64,000 bases of DNA from Eshraghiella crossota (GCF_025148445.1 NZ_CP102270.1:62001-126000), one strand, 5' to 3'. Shown: positions 42,265 through 52,176, numbered from the stretch's first letter. The notes: a model not told the origin generated them from the letters alone. Translations and numbers: made by a program.

Positions 42265-42713
42265 TGAACTACAAGACAATCGACGAACTTAATAATTTCG
42301 ATTTTTCGGAAAGTGTAATATCGGAAGTTGAGACAATGAACGGTACTTTTCATTTGTGGCTTGATAATGTAACAATCCTGCCCGAATGTTCATGCAACAG
42401 GGATATCAGGGTAATGAGAGCCAACGGATTTCTTTTATCCGTATCCAATCCCGGAATACAGGAATTTATAGAGGAAGGCTATAAACGTTACAATGCTGAT
42501 AATGTTCTTCAGGAATCCGTAGATGACAGAATTCTTGCAAAAGACGAATATGCGGCCATGTTTAAGACATTCCCTTATGGAACAATATATTCCATCAAAA
42601 AAAAGGAGAACACTTATGTATTCTCCATAGATGCCAACGACAGATGTTACGAAATAACAGTGAGCGGCAGCGGTGATGTCGAGGAATGGGACAGATTTCT
42701 TGTAAAGGAATAG
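42264..42713 (+). CDS. Hypothetical protein coupled to deoC
   Basis: A 149-residue soluble protein whose start codon overlaps the deoC stop, so it is translated together with it. It is rich in beta strands (GTFHLWLDNVTIL, NTYVFSIDANDRCYEITVSG) and ends DVEEWDRFLVKE. No signal peptide or membrane helix is present. I recognise no family. It is convergent with the membrane protein gene that follows, with only 2 nt between stops. Confidence 0.75.
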   Translation: MNYKTIDELNNFDFSESVISEVETMNGTFHLWLDNVTILPECSCNRDIRVMRANGFLLSVSNPGIQEFIEEGYKRYNADNVLQESVDDRILAKDEYAAMFKTFPYGTIYSIKKKENTYVFSIDANDRCYEITVSGSGDVEEWDRFLVKE

Positions 42714-42715
42714 TC

Positions 42716-44218
42716 CTATTTATTACTGAGTTTTACCCAGTCCTTACCATAGAAAAGTGCCAGATGTGCATTTTTCCAGTGAAGAGGGTCTGCTGTAATG
42801 TCCGTATGGAAAATAGGTGCAGGAGTAACTGAAAGCGGAGCTAAGGTTACTCCTTTTTCTTCTGTGTCGGAAAGGTACTCCGCACGCTCCCTGCATTCCT
42901 TATCATATTGTTTTGCATCCCCATTAATAAGGGAATATGTGGCACTTACGGAAAGTGGCATATTGGAAAAATCGGCACCGCCGTTTTCTCCCTCCGACAC
43001 TTTGCATAGGCCTACGCAGGAAATTGCAAAAATAATAGTGCAGGACATAATAAATACAAAACGTTCGTGCTTCATCTCAAAAAATCTCGCAAATTTGCAA
43101 AGAACCAGGGAATCCCCGTATTTTTTACCTATATATCCAAGCATGTATACCAGATTGAAAATCATAAAGATATAATAGCTGAAATTAATAATGTTCATCA
43201 TTCTGTAAGGCATCCTTAATCCCTGTGCATAGAATACAGGAGTGCCCTGTGAACAGAAAAGACAGAATGTAAACAAAAGCATAAGTACGGGATGTTTAAA
43301 AGAAAGAGAACTTCTTTTGGCGATTCTGTAAAGCAAAGGTATTAACATTATAAAAAGTATAAGCACAGGTGCCAAAGTCGAGCTTGCAATACTGTATCCA
43401 CCGTAGGCGAAAGAACAGATAATGGACTTAATTACACCATGACTGCCACCCACGGCCTCCTGACGGATTGCATTACCAGGGGCAAGGATGCTCAGGGCAA
43501 AGGACACTCCTATTGAACATGTAATCAGTACAAGAGGGATGACACTTTTATTTTTCTTAACAATCATAAGTATAACAAGGGTTATTAATATAAGAACCGT
43601 AACAAGGGATGTTGCGTAGTTACCGCCACCGATTATGAAAGCTAAAGGAACTGCGAAAATACCCGCAATAATTCTGGCAGGCATAGCTTTGCTTTTAATC
43701 ATAACCGTTACGAGCGTCAGTAAAAATAAAGCCAATGAAAAGAAAAATGTATAATAAACAGAACCGTTATACCAATAGAAAGAATCCGAAGGCATAATGG
43801 TAAACTGCATTGCACAGAAAGTAACGGCAAGAGCCGTGATTATGGAAGCCTGTCTGCCGGCATCAAACCATTTTCTTAAAAAATTATATATGAATGCAAG
43901 CATGGCGGCAACAAATGCGCTTATAAGTATAACAGATGATAATACATAGGCGGATTCACCGAATACGGCAGGCTGCAGGCGCATAAGGAAAATAGCGGCA
44001 AAATTGCCCTGCCAGTCATTGTAGGTATTTTTCATTTCGTCAAAAGATGTAGATATAACCTGGGAAACAGAACCTGTATCACGGTAAACTTTGGCAGTTT
44101 CCACGCCGTAATAATAGTCATCCACACTCGGATGGTTATATTTACCTATGATATAAAGGGGAATAAGTGATAATATAAAAATTATTGTAATAACATAAAC
44201 ATATTGTTTTGATTTCAT
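42716..44218 (-). CDS. DUF6056-like polytopic membrane protein
   Basis: A 500-residue protein with about 11-12 hydrophobic helices. The first external loop contains HPSVDDYYYG and later WQGNFAAIFLMRLQP and PSDSFYWYNGSVYYT, features of GT-C-like lipid-linked glycosyltransferase folds such as DUF6056. The acidic loop-1 Asp pair could be catalytic. ATG 44218 is selected because GGAGGTAACATT precedes it; the frame also opens 39 nt earlier without a site. It is divergent from the GtrB-like glycosyltransferase gene, and the two might cooperate in envelope glycosylation. Confidence 0.72.
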   Translation of the reverse strand: MKSKQYVYVITIIFILSLIPLYIIGKYNHPSVDDYYYGVETAKVYRDTGSVSQVISTSFDEMKNTYNDWQGNFAAIFLMRLQPAVFGESAYVLSSVILISAFVAAMLAFIYNFLRKWFDAGRQASIITALAVTFCAMQFTIMPSDSFYWYNGSVYYTFFFSLALFLLTLVTVMIKSKAMPARIIAGIFAVPLAFIIGGGNYATSLVTVLILITLVILMIVKKNKSVIPLVLITCSIGVSFALSILAPGNAIRQEAVGGSHGVIKSIICSFAYGGYSIASSTLAPVLILFIMLIPLLYRIAKRSSLSFKHPVLMLLFTFCLFCSQGTPVFYAQGLRMPYRMMNIINFSYYIFMIFNLVYMLGYIGKKYGDSLVLCKFARFFEMKHERFVFIMSCTIIFAISCVGLCKVSEGENGGADFSNMPLSVSATYSLINGDAKQYDKECRERAEYLSDTEEKGVTLAPLSVTPAPIFHTDITADPLHWKNAHLALFYGKDWVKLSNK

Positions 44219-44350
44219 TAATGTTACCTCCGATATCAAACCCTCACTAAAGTACATATTATCATAGGTAACAGCGTAATTGCAAATGATAACACAATGT
44301 GATAATCTCTAAATATGATACGGATATTTCCGGAAGGATGATATATATAT

Positions 44351-45304
44351 ATGGCGAAAATACTTTACCTTGTAATACCATGTTACAATGAAGAAGAAGT
44401 CTTAGCTGACACGGCGGGCAAACTTGATAAAAAAATGAAAGAACTTATGGCAGAAGGGCTTATTGACGTAAAAAGCAGGATAATTTTTGTTAATGACGGT
44501 TCAATGGATCTGACATGGAAAATAATTGAAGATTTACACAATAAAGATACCTTGTTTGGCGGAATTAACCTTACGAGAAACAGGGGACACCAGAATGCAC
44601 TTTTAGCCGGACTTATGACTGTTAAGGATGACGCGGATATAGTTATATCCCTTGATGCGGATTTACAGGACGATATAAATGTTTTTGATGAAATGCTCAG
44701 GAAAAATAACGAGGGTTATGATGTCATATATGGTGTGAGAAATGACAGAAAAAAAGATTCTTTTTTCAAAAGACATACGGCGCAGATGTTTTATAAATTA
44801 ACCAACAAATTAGGCGGGGACCTGATATACAATCATGCGGATTTCAGGCTTATGAGCAGAAGAGCCCTTGAGGGACTGGCACAGTTTGAAGAGGTCAATC
44901 TTTTCTTAAGAGGAATAGTACCATTAATCGGGTATCCATCGACGATTGTTGAATATGAGAGAAAAGAAAGACTTGCGGGAAAAAGCAAATATCCGCTCAG
45001 GAAAATGATGAGCTTTGCCATTGAGGGAATAACCTCACTAAGCATTAAACCCATGAGATTTGTAACGGGAATGGGCATATTTGTTTTTCTTGTGAGCATT
45101 GCCATGATGATTTACGCATTCGTAAGTTATTTTACCGGCAGAGTTGTTGCCGGATGGACTTCCATACTTATTTCGGTGTGGGCAATCGGCGGAATGGTGC
45201 TTCTGGGACTTGGCATTGTAGGTTCATATATTGGAAAAATATATCTTGAGACCAAGAAAAGACCACGTTATATAGTAGAAAAATACATCAATGAAAGAGA
45301 GTAG
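44351..45304 (+). CDS. GtrB-like membrane glycosyltransferase (family 2)
   Basis: A 317-residue GT2 enzyme. The N-terminal catalytic domain shows YLVIPCYNEEEVLADT, FVNDGSMDLTW, the metal-binding DADLQDD (about 98-104) and RKERLAGKSKYPLRKM. Two C-terminal membrane helices (about 232-256 and 267-290) end in KIYLETKKRPRYIVE, the layout of undecaprenyl-phosphate glucosyltransferases (GtrB, YkoT, CsbB). It probably loads a sugar onto undecaprenyl phosphate at the inner face. No flippase GtrA lies next to it. The HD gene starts 2 nt after its stop. Confidence 0.9.
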   Translation: MAKILYLVIPCYNEEEVLADTAGKLDKKMKELMAEGLIDVKSRIIFVNDGSMDLTWKIIEDLHNKDTLFGGINLTRNRGHQNALLAGLMTVKDDADIVISLDADLQDDINVFDEMLRKNNEGYDVIYGVRNDRKKDSFFKRHTAQMFYKLTNKLGGDLIYNHADFRLMSRRALEGLAQFEEVNLFLRGIVPLIGYPSTIVEYERKERLAGKSKYPLRKMMSFAIEGITSLSIKPMRFVTGMGIFVFLVSIAMMIYAFVSYFTGRVVAGWTSILISVWAIGGMVLLGLGIVGSYIGKIYLETKKRPRYIVEKYINERE

Positions 45305-45306
45305 AT

Positions 45307-45900
45307 ATGTTTCCTGAAAGAATAGAAAAACAGTTTGAATTTCTTAAAGAGATAGATAAGGAAAAGAATATTTTCAGACAGACTTATCTTGCAGACGGCA
45401 TGAGAAAAGAAAATGATGCGGAGCACGCATGGCACATGGCATTGTTTGTAATGGTGCTGTCGGAATATGCCAATGAAGATATAGATGTGTTGAAGACAAT
45501 GAAAATAGTTCTTATTCACGATTTAATAGAAATATACGCAGGCGATACCTATGCCTATGATTCAAAGGGCAATGAAAGCAAACGCGGGCGTGAACTTGCG
45601 GCTGCGGACAGACTTTTTAATATTCTGCCAAAAGACCAGGCAGAGGAATTCAGGGCATTGTGGGATGAATTCGAGGAAAATATTACGCCGGAAGCCAGGT
45701 TTGCCAACACAATGGACAAGATTCAGCCTTTAATGCTTAATAATGCGTCAGAGGGCAGATCGTGGGAAGAACATGGTGTTCATGCTTCACAGGTATACGG
45801 ACGTAATGAGAAAACACATCTGGGTTCGGAAGAATTGTGGAAATATGCAGATGAGACTTTTATCAGACCCAATGTTGGAAGACAACTTAAAAGGGATTAA
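45307..45900 (+). CDS. HD-domain hydrolase (YfbR/HDDC2-like 5'-nucleotidase)
   Basis: A 197-residue HD phosphohydrolase. Metal ligands are visible in DAEHAWHMALF and LIHDLIEIYAGDTYAYD, and a later Asp in ARFANTMDKIQPL. This matches the HD_3 group including E. coli YfbR, which removes phosphate from deoxynucleoside monophosphates. The context next to a glycosyltransferase gives no pathway hint; substrate is inferred from the family. Start and length match relatives. Confidence 0.87.
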   Translation: MFPERIEKQFEFLKEIDKEKNIFRQTYLADGMRKENDAEHAWHMALFVMVLSEYANEDIDVLKTMKIVLIHDLIEIYAGDTYAYDSKGNESKRGRELAAADRLFNILPKDQAEEFRALWDEFEENITPEARFANTMDKIQPLMLNNASEGRSWEEHGVHASQVYGRNEKTHLGSEELWKYADETFIRPNVGRQLKRD

Positions 45901-45972
45901 ATATTGATTTTAGAGCCTATTTATGGTAGCGTTAGAAGTTAGGACAGAAGATTTTTAGGAGGATTTAGTAAA

Positions 45973-47940
45973 ATGGAGAAAAAACCTTACTATATTACTA
46001 CAGCGATTGCGTATACATCAGGTAAGCCACATATCGGTAATACCTATGAAATAGTTCTTGCAGACAGTATTGCAAGATATAAGAGAATGCAGGGATATGA
46101 TGTCCGTTTCCAGACCGGTACGGATGAACATGGACAGAAAATTGAATTAAAGGCAGCAGAGGCAGGTGTTACACCAAAACAGTTTGTAGATAACGTTGCC
46201 GGTGAAATTAAGAGAATATGGGATTTGATGAACACCTCTTATGACAAATTTATCAGAACCACCGATGAATACCATGAGAAACAGGTTCAGAAAATCTTTA
46301 AGAAATTATATGATAAAGGGGATATTTACAAGGGACATTACGAAGGCATGTATTGTACTCCTTGCGAATCCTTCTGGACGGAGTCACAGCTTGTAGACGG
46401 AAAATGTCCTGACTGCGGAAGAAAAGTCAAGCCTGCAAAGGAAGAGGCATACTTCTTTAAGATGAGCAAATATGCGGACAGACTTATTGATTATATTAAC
46501 GAACATCCTGAATTCATACAGCCTGTTTCCCGTAAGAATGAAATGATGAATAACTTCCTTTTACCGGGACTTCAGGACCTTTGTGTATCAAGAACATCTT
46601 TTAAATGGGGAATACCTGTGGATTTTGATGACAGACACGTTGTATATGTATGGCTTGACGCACTTACCAACTATATCACGGGACTTGGATATGACTGTGA
46701 CGGCGATAATGATGAATTGTTCAAAAAATACTGGCCTGCGGATCTTCATCTTATCGGAAAAGATATTATCCGTTTCCATACAATTTACTGGCCTATTTTC
46801 CTTATGGCACTTGACTTACCGCTTCCAAAACAGGTTTTCGGACACCCTTGGTTATTACAGGGTGGCGATAAGATGAGCAAATCCAAAGGAAATGTAATTT
46901 ATGCCGATGATATGGCGGATATGTTTGGCGTGGATGCCGTAAGATATTTTGTACTTCACGAAATGCCTTTTGAAAATGATGGTGTCATCACATGGGAACT
47001 GGTTGTGGAAAGACTTAATTCAGAACTTGCTAATACTCTTGGAAACCTTGTAAACAGAACAATTTCAATGAGTAATAAATATTTTGGCGGAGTAGTTACC
47101 GACAAAGGTGTAACGGCAGAAGTTGATGATGACCTTAAAAATACAATTCTTGAAGCAGTTAAAAAAGTTGACGCTAAGATGAATGACCTCCGTGTTGCAG
47201 ATGCGATTACAGAGACCTTCAATATATTTAAGCGCTGCAATAAATACATTGATGAGACAATGCCTTGGGCACTTGCGAAGGATGAGACACAGGCGGACAG
47301 ATTATCAACTGTTCTTTATAACCTTGTTGAGGGAATAAGTATCGGTGCTGCACTTCTTGAGCCATTTATGCCGGAAACAACAGCTAAGATTCGTAAACAG
47401 CTTAATGCACCTGAACTTACACTCGAAGACCTTACAAAGTTTGGTAATTATGTTTCGGGAACAAAAGTAACCGATTCACCTGAAATCCTTTTTGCAAGAC
47501 TTGACATTAATGAAATTATGCCAAAGGTAGAAGAAATCCGTGCTAAACAGCGTGCACAAGCAGGTGTAACCGAGGAACCACAGGCAGAAGCAGGTATTGA
47601 TGTTGAAAAGAAACCGGAAATCTCCATTGATGATTTTATGAAGGTTCAGTTAAGAGTGGGTGAAATTCTTAAATGTGAAGAAGTGCCTAAGTCTAAGAAG
47701 CTTCTTTGCTCACAGGTAAAGATAGGTAGCGAAGTTAAGCAGATTGTATCGGGAATCAAGCAGCATTATTCCGCAGAAGAAATGGTTGGAAAGAAGGTTG
47801 TGGTTGTTACTAACCTTAAACCGGCCAAGCTCGCAGGCGTACTTTCAGAAGGTATGCTTCTTTGTGCAGAGGATGCGGAAGGCAACTTATCATTATTAAC
47901 ACCTGAGAAGGATATGCCTAACGGTGCGGAGATTCGTTAA
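45973..47940 (+). CDS. metG: Methionyl-tRNA synthetase
   Basis: A 655-residue class I synthetase. It has the HIGH-type motif (TSGKPHIGNTYE), a zinc knuckle (CTPCESFWTE then CPDCG), KMSKS at 300-304 (GDKMSKSKGN), an anticodon-binding helical domain and a C-terminal tRNA-binding OB domain (about 550-655, IDDFMKVQLRVGEIL) that dimerises the enzyme. Length fits Firmicute MetG with the C-terminal domain. An aggagg site precedes the ATG. The 72-nt gap upstream shows no T-box. Its stop overlaps tatD (TAATG), the common metG-tatD-rsmA order. Confidence 0.97.
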   Translation: MEKKPYYITTAIAYTSGKPHIGNTYEIVLADSIARYKRMQGYDVRFQTGTDEHGQKIELKAAEAGVTPKQFVDNVAGEIKRIWDLMNTSYDKFIRTTDEYHEKQVQKIFKKLYDKGDIYKGHYEGMYCTPCESFWTESQLVDGKCPDCGRKVKPAKEEAYFFKMSKYADRLIDYINEHPEFIQPVSRKNEMMNNFLLPGLQDLCVSRTSFKWGIPVDFDDRHVVYVWLDALTNYITGLGYDCDGDNDELFKKYWPADLHLIGKDIIRFHTIYWPIFLMALDLPLPKQVFGHPWLLQGGDKMSKSKGNVIYADDMADMFGVDAVRYFVLHEMPFENDGVITWELVVERLNSELANTLGNLVNRTISMSNKYFGGVVTDKGVTAEVDDDLKNTILEAVKKVDAKMNDLRVADAITETFNIFKRCNKYIDETMPWALAKDETQADRLSTVLYNLVEGISIGAALLEPFMPETTAKIRKQLNAPELTLEDLTKFGNYVSGTKVTDSPEILFARLDINEIMPKVEEIRAKQRAQAGVTEEPQAEAGIDVEKKPEISIDDFMKVQLRVGEILKCEEVPKSKKLLCSQVKIGSEVKQIVSGIKQHYSAEEMVGKKVVVVTNLKPAKLAGVLSEGMLLCAEDAEGNLSLLTPEKDMPNGAEIR

Positions 47941-48713
47941 TGACAGGAATATTTGAAAGCCATGCCCATTATGAGGATGAGGCATTTGACGAGGACAGGG
48001 ACGTACTATTAAAGTCCCTGCCCGAAAATGGTATAAAATATGTTGTGGATGTGGGGTCTTCTATCGATACCTGCCACAAAATTATTGAACTTATTCCAAA
48101 GTGGGACTATATGTACGGTGCATTAGGCATTCATCCTGAGGAAATCAGGACGGTTACTGATGAAGACATGGAGTGGCTTCGTAAAGAAGCGGCTGCCAAT
48201 GGCAAAATTGTTGCCATCGGTGAAATTGGTCTTGATTATTATTGGGATAAGGATAATAAAGAGCAGCAGAAGGAATTTTTTGAACGTCAGTTAGTGCTTG
48301 CAAAAGAACTTAAAAAGCCTGTTATTGTTCATTCAAGAGAAGCGGCTCTTGATACCTATGAAGTAATAAAGGCATCGGCTGACAGGGACAACAGCGGTGT
48401 TATTCATTGCTTTTCATACTCAAAAGAAGAAGCAAAAAAATATCTGGATATGGGATTTTATATTGGTATCGGAGGTGTGCTTACCTTCAAAAAAGCCGCC
48501 AAAATCCGTGAAGTGGTAGAATATGTACCTATTGACAGGATACTTCTTGAGACAGACTGCCCTTATCTTGCACCTGAGCCATTCAGGGGAAAACGTAATT
48601 CCTCGTTATATATTCCTGAGGTGGTTAAGAAAATTGCAGAAATTAAGCAGCTTGATTATGATGAAGTGATAGATATAACTTTTAAAAATGGCAGGAGAAT
48701 GTATGGGATATGA
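47940..48713 (+). CDS. tatD: TatD-family metal-dependent DNase
   Basis: A 257-residue TIM-barrel amidohydrolase-type nuclease. Metal ligands sit in FESHAHYEDEAF (the usual HxH), AIGEIGLDYYWD (Glu), IVHSREA (His), VIHCFSY (His) and LLETDCPYLAPEP (Asp), all present. Family members act as 3'-5' exonucleases in DNA repair and apoptosis-like DNA breakdown. It is coupled to metG by a 1-nt start/stop overlap and followed by a membrane protein whose start overlaps its stop. Confidence 0.95.
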   Translation: MTGIFESHAHYEDEAFDEDRDVLLKSLPENGIKYVVDVGSSIDTCHKIIELIPKWDYMYGALGIHPEEIRTVTDEDMEWLRKEAAANGKIVAIGEIGLDYYWDKDNKEQQKEFFERQLVLAKELKKPVIVHSREAALDTYEVIKASADRDNSGVIHCFSYSKEEAKKYLDMGFYIGIGGVLTFKKAAKIREVVEYVPIDRILLETDCPYLAPEPFRGKRNSSLYIPEVVKKIAEIKQLDYDEVIDITFKNGRRMYGI

Positions 48714-49387
48714 GAGAAAAAAGAATAATTAAGGAGATCATGGCAATCTTTTTGATTGTGGGCCTGGTACTTATAGGGCTTGGTACATATTTTCTGGTAA
48801 AAGATATAAAAAATAATGTTAACTGTTATAAAGTAAAGGTGCGTATTACCAAGAAAGAACGGGTAGGAGAGGACAGCTATCTGTATTATGTGGATTATAC
48901 CGTAAACGGAGAGACATACAGCCATATTGCATATAAACCTGTAAACAGTGATAATGCCCATTTAGGCGGAACCGAAAAAGCGTATGCGGATAAGGATAAT
49001 CCATATAATCTCAGACGAAGAATGGGACCGGCAATAATAATTATTTTATATGTAATGGGCGGTGCATTCTTATTTGTGGGTGTTATTTCCGGAATCAAAG
49101 AAGTCAGAACAAAGAAAATCAAGAAAAACTACTATGTGTATGCAGAAATATATGATGTTGTTGTTGATTATTCAACTGCAGTAAACGGGGTTTGCCCTTT
49201 TGTCGTTAAATGCAAGTATGTAGAGCCCGAAACAGGAGAAGTTATTGTATTTAAGAGTGAGCATTGCTATGATGACCCGGGAATAGTATACTCTCCGGGC
49301 GAACAGGTTAAAGTATATCTTGAGGATAAGACATATAAAAATTACGTTGTTGACCTTGAAAAATTTAAGAGCTTAGGATTGGGATAA
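48710..49387 (+). CDS. Two-helix membrane protein with DUF3592-like domains
   Basis: A 225-residue protein with membrane helices at about 7-27 (IMAIFLIVGLVLIGLGTYF) and 104-124 (IIIILYVMGGAFLFVGVIS), each followed by a small beta domain. The two domains look alike (DYTVNGETYSHIAYKP; CKYVEPETGEVIVFKSE), as in DUF3592 proteins that display a beta fold next to helices. It lies inside the metG-tatD-rsmA operon, overlapping tatD by 4 nt. Role unknown. Confidence 0.75.
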   Translation: MREKRIIKEIMAIFLIVGLVLIGLGTYFLVKDIKNNVNCYKVKVRITKKERVGEDSYLYYVDYTVNGETYSHIAYKPVNSDNAHLGGTEKAYADKDNPYNLRRRMGPAIIIILYVMGGAFLFVGVISGIKEVRTKKIKKNYYVYAEIYDVVVDYSTAVNGVCPFVVKCKYVEPETGEVIVFKSEHCYDDPGIVYSPGEQVKVYLEDKTYKNYVVDLEKFKSLGLG

Positions 49388-49397
49388 AGGAAAAAAT

Positions 49398-50261
49398 ATG
49401 TATTTAAGTAATCCAACAAACACTCTTGCCGTGATAAACAAGCATGAGTTTGCATTCCAGAAGAAATTCGGACAGAATTTTCTTATTGACGAAGGAATTG
49501 TTAATAAAATAGTACGTGAAGCCGGTGTGACAAAAGATGATTTTGTACTTGAGATAGGACCGGGAATCGGAACCATGACCCAGCTTTTATGTGAACAGGC
49601 GGGTGGTGTGGCAGCAGTTGAAATTGACACTAATCTTATACCGATTCTTAAGGAAACATTGGCAGAATACGATAACGTAACCATAATTAACGAAGATATT
49701 CTCAAAGTTGATATTAAAAAACTGGCAGAAGAAAAAAACGGCGGTAAACCCATAAAAGTCGTTGCAAATCTGCCGTATTATATAACCACGCCTATTATTA
49801 TGGGATTATTTGAAAGCAATGTTCCTATAGATTCCATAACCGTTATGGTGCAAAAAGAGGTGGCGGACCGTATGCAGGTAGGCCCGGGCACAAAGGATTA
49901 TGGTGCGCTTTCCCTTGCTGTGCAGTATTATTCCAAACCACAGGTCGTAATTAATGTACCGCCTGAATGTTTTATTCCAAGGCCTAATGTGGGTTCTGCG
50001 GTTATAAGGCTTACAAGGTACAAAGAACCTCCTGTCAAAGTCAAGGATGAAAAGTTAATGTTTAAGTTAATAAGAGCATCCTTTAACCAAAGACGTAAGA
50101 CCCTTGCCAACGGACTTAATAATTCTCCGGAAATTAATTTCTCAAAGGAAGAAATTACGGCGGCAATAGAGTCTCTTCATAAAGGTCCGTCTATACGAGG
50201 TGAAGCATTAACACTTTCGGAGTTTGCTGCATTATCCGATTATTTTAGTAATATTAAATAG
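49398..50261 (+). CDS. rsmA: 16S rRNA dimethyladenosine transferase RsmA (KsgA)
   Basis: A 287-residue enzyme that dimethylates two adjacent adenines near the 3' end of 16S rRNA (A1518/A1519 in E. coli) with S-adenosylmethionine, a late step of small-subunit assembly. SAM motif I is VLEIGPGIGTMTQLL, the acidic E in VAAVEIDTNL follows, and the catalytic NLPYYITTPIIM is intact. The N-terminus has FGQNFLIDEGIV. Length is normal. The gene follows the DUF3592-like gene after 10 nt with its own AAAGG site. Confidence 0.96.
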   Translation: MYLSNPTNTLAVINKHEFAFQKKFGQNFLIDEGIVNKIVREAGVTKDDFVLEIGPGIGTMTQLLCEQAGGVAAVEIDTNLIPILKETLAEYDNVTIINEDILKVDIKKLAEEKNGGKPIKVVANLPYYITTPIIMGLFESNVPIDSITVMVQKEVADRMQVGPGTKDYGALSLAVQYYSKPQVVINVPPECFIPRPNVGSAVIRLTRYKEPPVKVKDEKLMFKLIRASFNQRRKTLANGLNNSPEINFSKEEITAAIESLHKGPSIRGEALTLSEFAALSDYFSNIK

Positions 50262-50334
50262 TATTTTTACAAAGCTTCTTTCATATACTTTTTAGCAGGA
50301 AGGCTATTTAAGTACAAGGAGGGAGCTTATTTTT

Positions 50335-51042
50335 ATGGATTTTCAGAAAAAAGTAACATATCTGTATGATTATGAGGAAAACGGCAAGAGCATAGGCTTT
50401 GCAAAGTGGGATGTGAGAAACGGAATGTTGCGTCTGCTTGTTAATATCAGATATCAGAACAGGGAAAAAGATGGGACACACAGTGTATTTTTTTATGGAG
50501 AGGAGGGACAAAGGATACTGATAGGCGAAATGAAAATACTTTGCGGCATAGGCGAACTAAGGTATATGGGACGTGCTGACAGCATACAGAACTCAGGCTG
50601 CACTTATGAACAAATCACCGGAGTACAGGTAGAAAACGGGGATAATATTCTTTTTTACGGAGATTTTGTGGATAAAAAGCCGGAAAAGAACGGATATGAG
50701 ACCTTATATGATGAGAAAAAGGCGGTGACCCTTTTTTCGGATGAGGATATTTATGACTGTGTGGAAATAGAACCGGAGGATATTAAGAGATTTGCCAACA
50801 CGAACTGGGGACTTTTGAATAACAGTTTTTTAAATCACGGATACTATGCGTACAGGCATCTTATTTTTGGCAAGCAGGCTAAATCTGACGGATATGAATA
50901 CATAATCGGTGTTCCCGGTGTTTTTACAAGAAGGGATAAAAATATGGCGGGGATGTTTGGGTTTATGCATTTTAAATTCAGCACCCGCTCCGATATAAGA
51001 CTCAGTCAGTTCGGCTATTGGTACAAGGTGTTAGAAGCTTAA
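50335..51042 (+). CDS. DUF6128-like hypothetical protein
   Basis: A 235-residue soluble protein that matches my memory of DUF6128, a Lachnospiraceae family of unknown function. The N-terminus (KVTYLYDYEENGKSIGFAKW) is beta-rich, a middle part resembles a tail-end beta barrel, and the C-terminus reads GVFTRRDKNMAGMFGF then FKFSTRSDIRLSQFGYWY. A GGAGGGAG site precedes the ATG. The 73 nt after rsmA hold only this leader. It is convergent with a GNAT gene; the stops overlap by 4 nt (TTAA). Confidence 0.7.
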   Translation: MDFQKKVTYLYDYEENGKSIGFAKWDVRNGMLRLLVNIRYQNREKDGTHSVFFYGEEGQRILIGEMKILCGIGELRYMGRADSIQNSGCTYEQITGVQVENGDNILFYGDFVDKKPEKNGYETLYDEKKAVTLFSDEDIYDCVEIEPEDIKRFANTNWGLLNNSFLNHGYYAYRHLIFGKQAKSDGYEYIIGVPGVFTRRDKNMAGMFGFMHFKFSTRSDIRLSQFGYWYKVLEA

Positions 51043-51590
51043 GAATCATAGTCGATAAGCACATACCGTCTGTGGTCTGTAAAGCCGTCTTTTAATCGGA
51101 TGGCGGATTTGGCCACGGATTCAAATTCAAAACCTGTGCGGAGCAGTAAATTAATGGAGGGGGTGTTATCAGGGAGGCAGAAGGCTTCTATGCGGTGTAC
51201 TTTATGCTCCTTAAAAAGACATCCGGTAAGAAAGGATACTGCCTCTGTGGCATATCCTTTTTTGCAGCAGCCCGGCAGCAATTTATAACCGATAATGCAG
51301 GAATAATAAGGCATAGGCATAAAATAGCTGAAAGATACGGTGCCTATAATCGTGTCAGGTTCTGTTATGTCAAAAAGATAATACCGCATATATGTACCGT
51401 CAAGAAAAGCTTTAAATTCCATGCTTGCCAAGGTTGCCTGATAGGAAAGCGTATAAAAAGAGGATGGCTTTTCTGACTCTACTCTTGAAAAAACATCCCT
51501 TCCGGCATTGTAAAATTCCAGTATTTTATCTGCACTTCTTTCGTCAAGCGTGCGTAAATATAATCTGTCGGTTGTGTATATGAATTTCAT
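51039..51590 (-). CDS. GNAT-family N-acetyltransferase (RimJ/RimL-like)
   Basis: A 183-residue acetyltransferase of the GNAT superfamily. The acetyl-CoA-binding region shows IIGYKLLPGCCKKGYATEAV, where Gly-Tyr-Ala stands at the usual pyrophosphate loop, followed by CLPDNTPSINLLLRTGFEFE, typical of the RimJ/RimL group that modifies protein N-termini or small amines. TDRLYLRTL at the start is also characteristic. The substrate cannot be predicted. The gene is alone on the minus strand. Confidence 0.87.
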   Translation of the reverse strand: MKFIYTTDRLYLRTLDERSADKILEFYNAGRDVFSRVESEKPSSFYTLSYQATLASMEFKAFLDGTYMRYYLFDITEPDTIIGTVSFSYFMPMPYYSCIIGYKLLPGCCKKGYATEAVSFLTGCLFKEHKVHRIEAFCLPDNTPSINLLLRTGFEFESVAKSAIRLKDGFTDHRRYVLIDYDS

Positions 51591-51677
51591 AAGATTTCCT
51601 CCGTTAAATCATTCTTAGTATAGCATAAAATAAAAAACTGTGGTAGGATTTAAAAAAATGCAGGAAGATTAATTAAA

Positions 51678-52151
51678 ATGACTGAAAACGAAGGTTTTAT
51701 GAAAGAGGCAATCAGACAGGCAAAGAAAGCTGAAAAGCTTAATGAAGTTCCTATCGGTTGTGTAATTGTATATGACGGTAAAATAATTGCCAGAGGGTAT
51801 AACCGCAGAAATACGGACAAGAGTACGTTGGCTCATGCAGAGATTATTGCAATAAAAAGAGCCAGTAAAGTAATAAAGGACTGGCGCCTTGAGGACTGTA
51901 CTTTATATGTTACGCTTGAACCCTGCCAGATGTGTGCAGGTGCAATTGTGCAGGCGAGAATACCGAAAGTTGTTATCGGAACAATGAATTCTAAAGCAGG
52001 GTGTGCCGGCTCGGTTATCAATGTTCTACAGATGAAAGAATTTAATCATCAGGTGGATATATGCAAAGGCGTTCTTGCCGATGAATGTAAGGAAATGATG
52101 CAGAATTTTTTCAGAAACCTCAGGGAAAAGAAAAAAATGGAAAACTATTGA
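51678..52151 (+). CDS. tadA: tRNA-specific adenosine deaminase TadA
   Basis: A 157-residue zinc deaminase that converts A34 to inosine in tRNA-Arg(ACG). The zinc and catalytic residues are present as LAHAEI (H53, E55) and EPCQMCAGAIVQARI (C83, C86). The N-terminus (FMKEAIRQAKKA, NEVPIGCVIV) and the length are typical. The SRP RNA gene and dnaX follow, the same order as in Bacillus subtilis, which supports the assignment over other cytidine deaminases. Confidence 0.96.
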   Translation: MTENEGFMKEAIRQAKKAEKLNEVPIGCVIVYDGKIIARGYNRRNTDKSTLAHAEIIAIKRASKVIKDWRLEDCTLYVTLEPCQMCAGAIVQARIPKVVIGTMNSKAGCAGSVINVLQMKEFNHQVDICKGVLADECKEMMQNFFRNLREKKKMENY

Positions 52152-52176
52152 TTTTTTTTTACAAAACAGATATACT
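52148..52176 (+). promoter_or_regulatory. Promoter of the SRP RNA
   Basis: TTGATT (52148-52153), a 17-nt spacer and TATACT (52171-52176). The -35 overlaps the tadA stop, and transcription should begin near 52183. Confidence 0.82.
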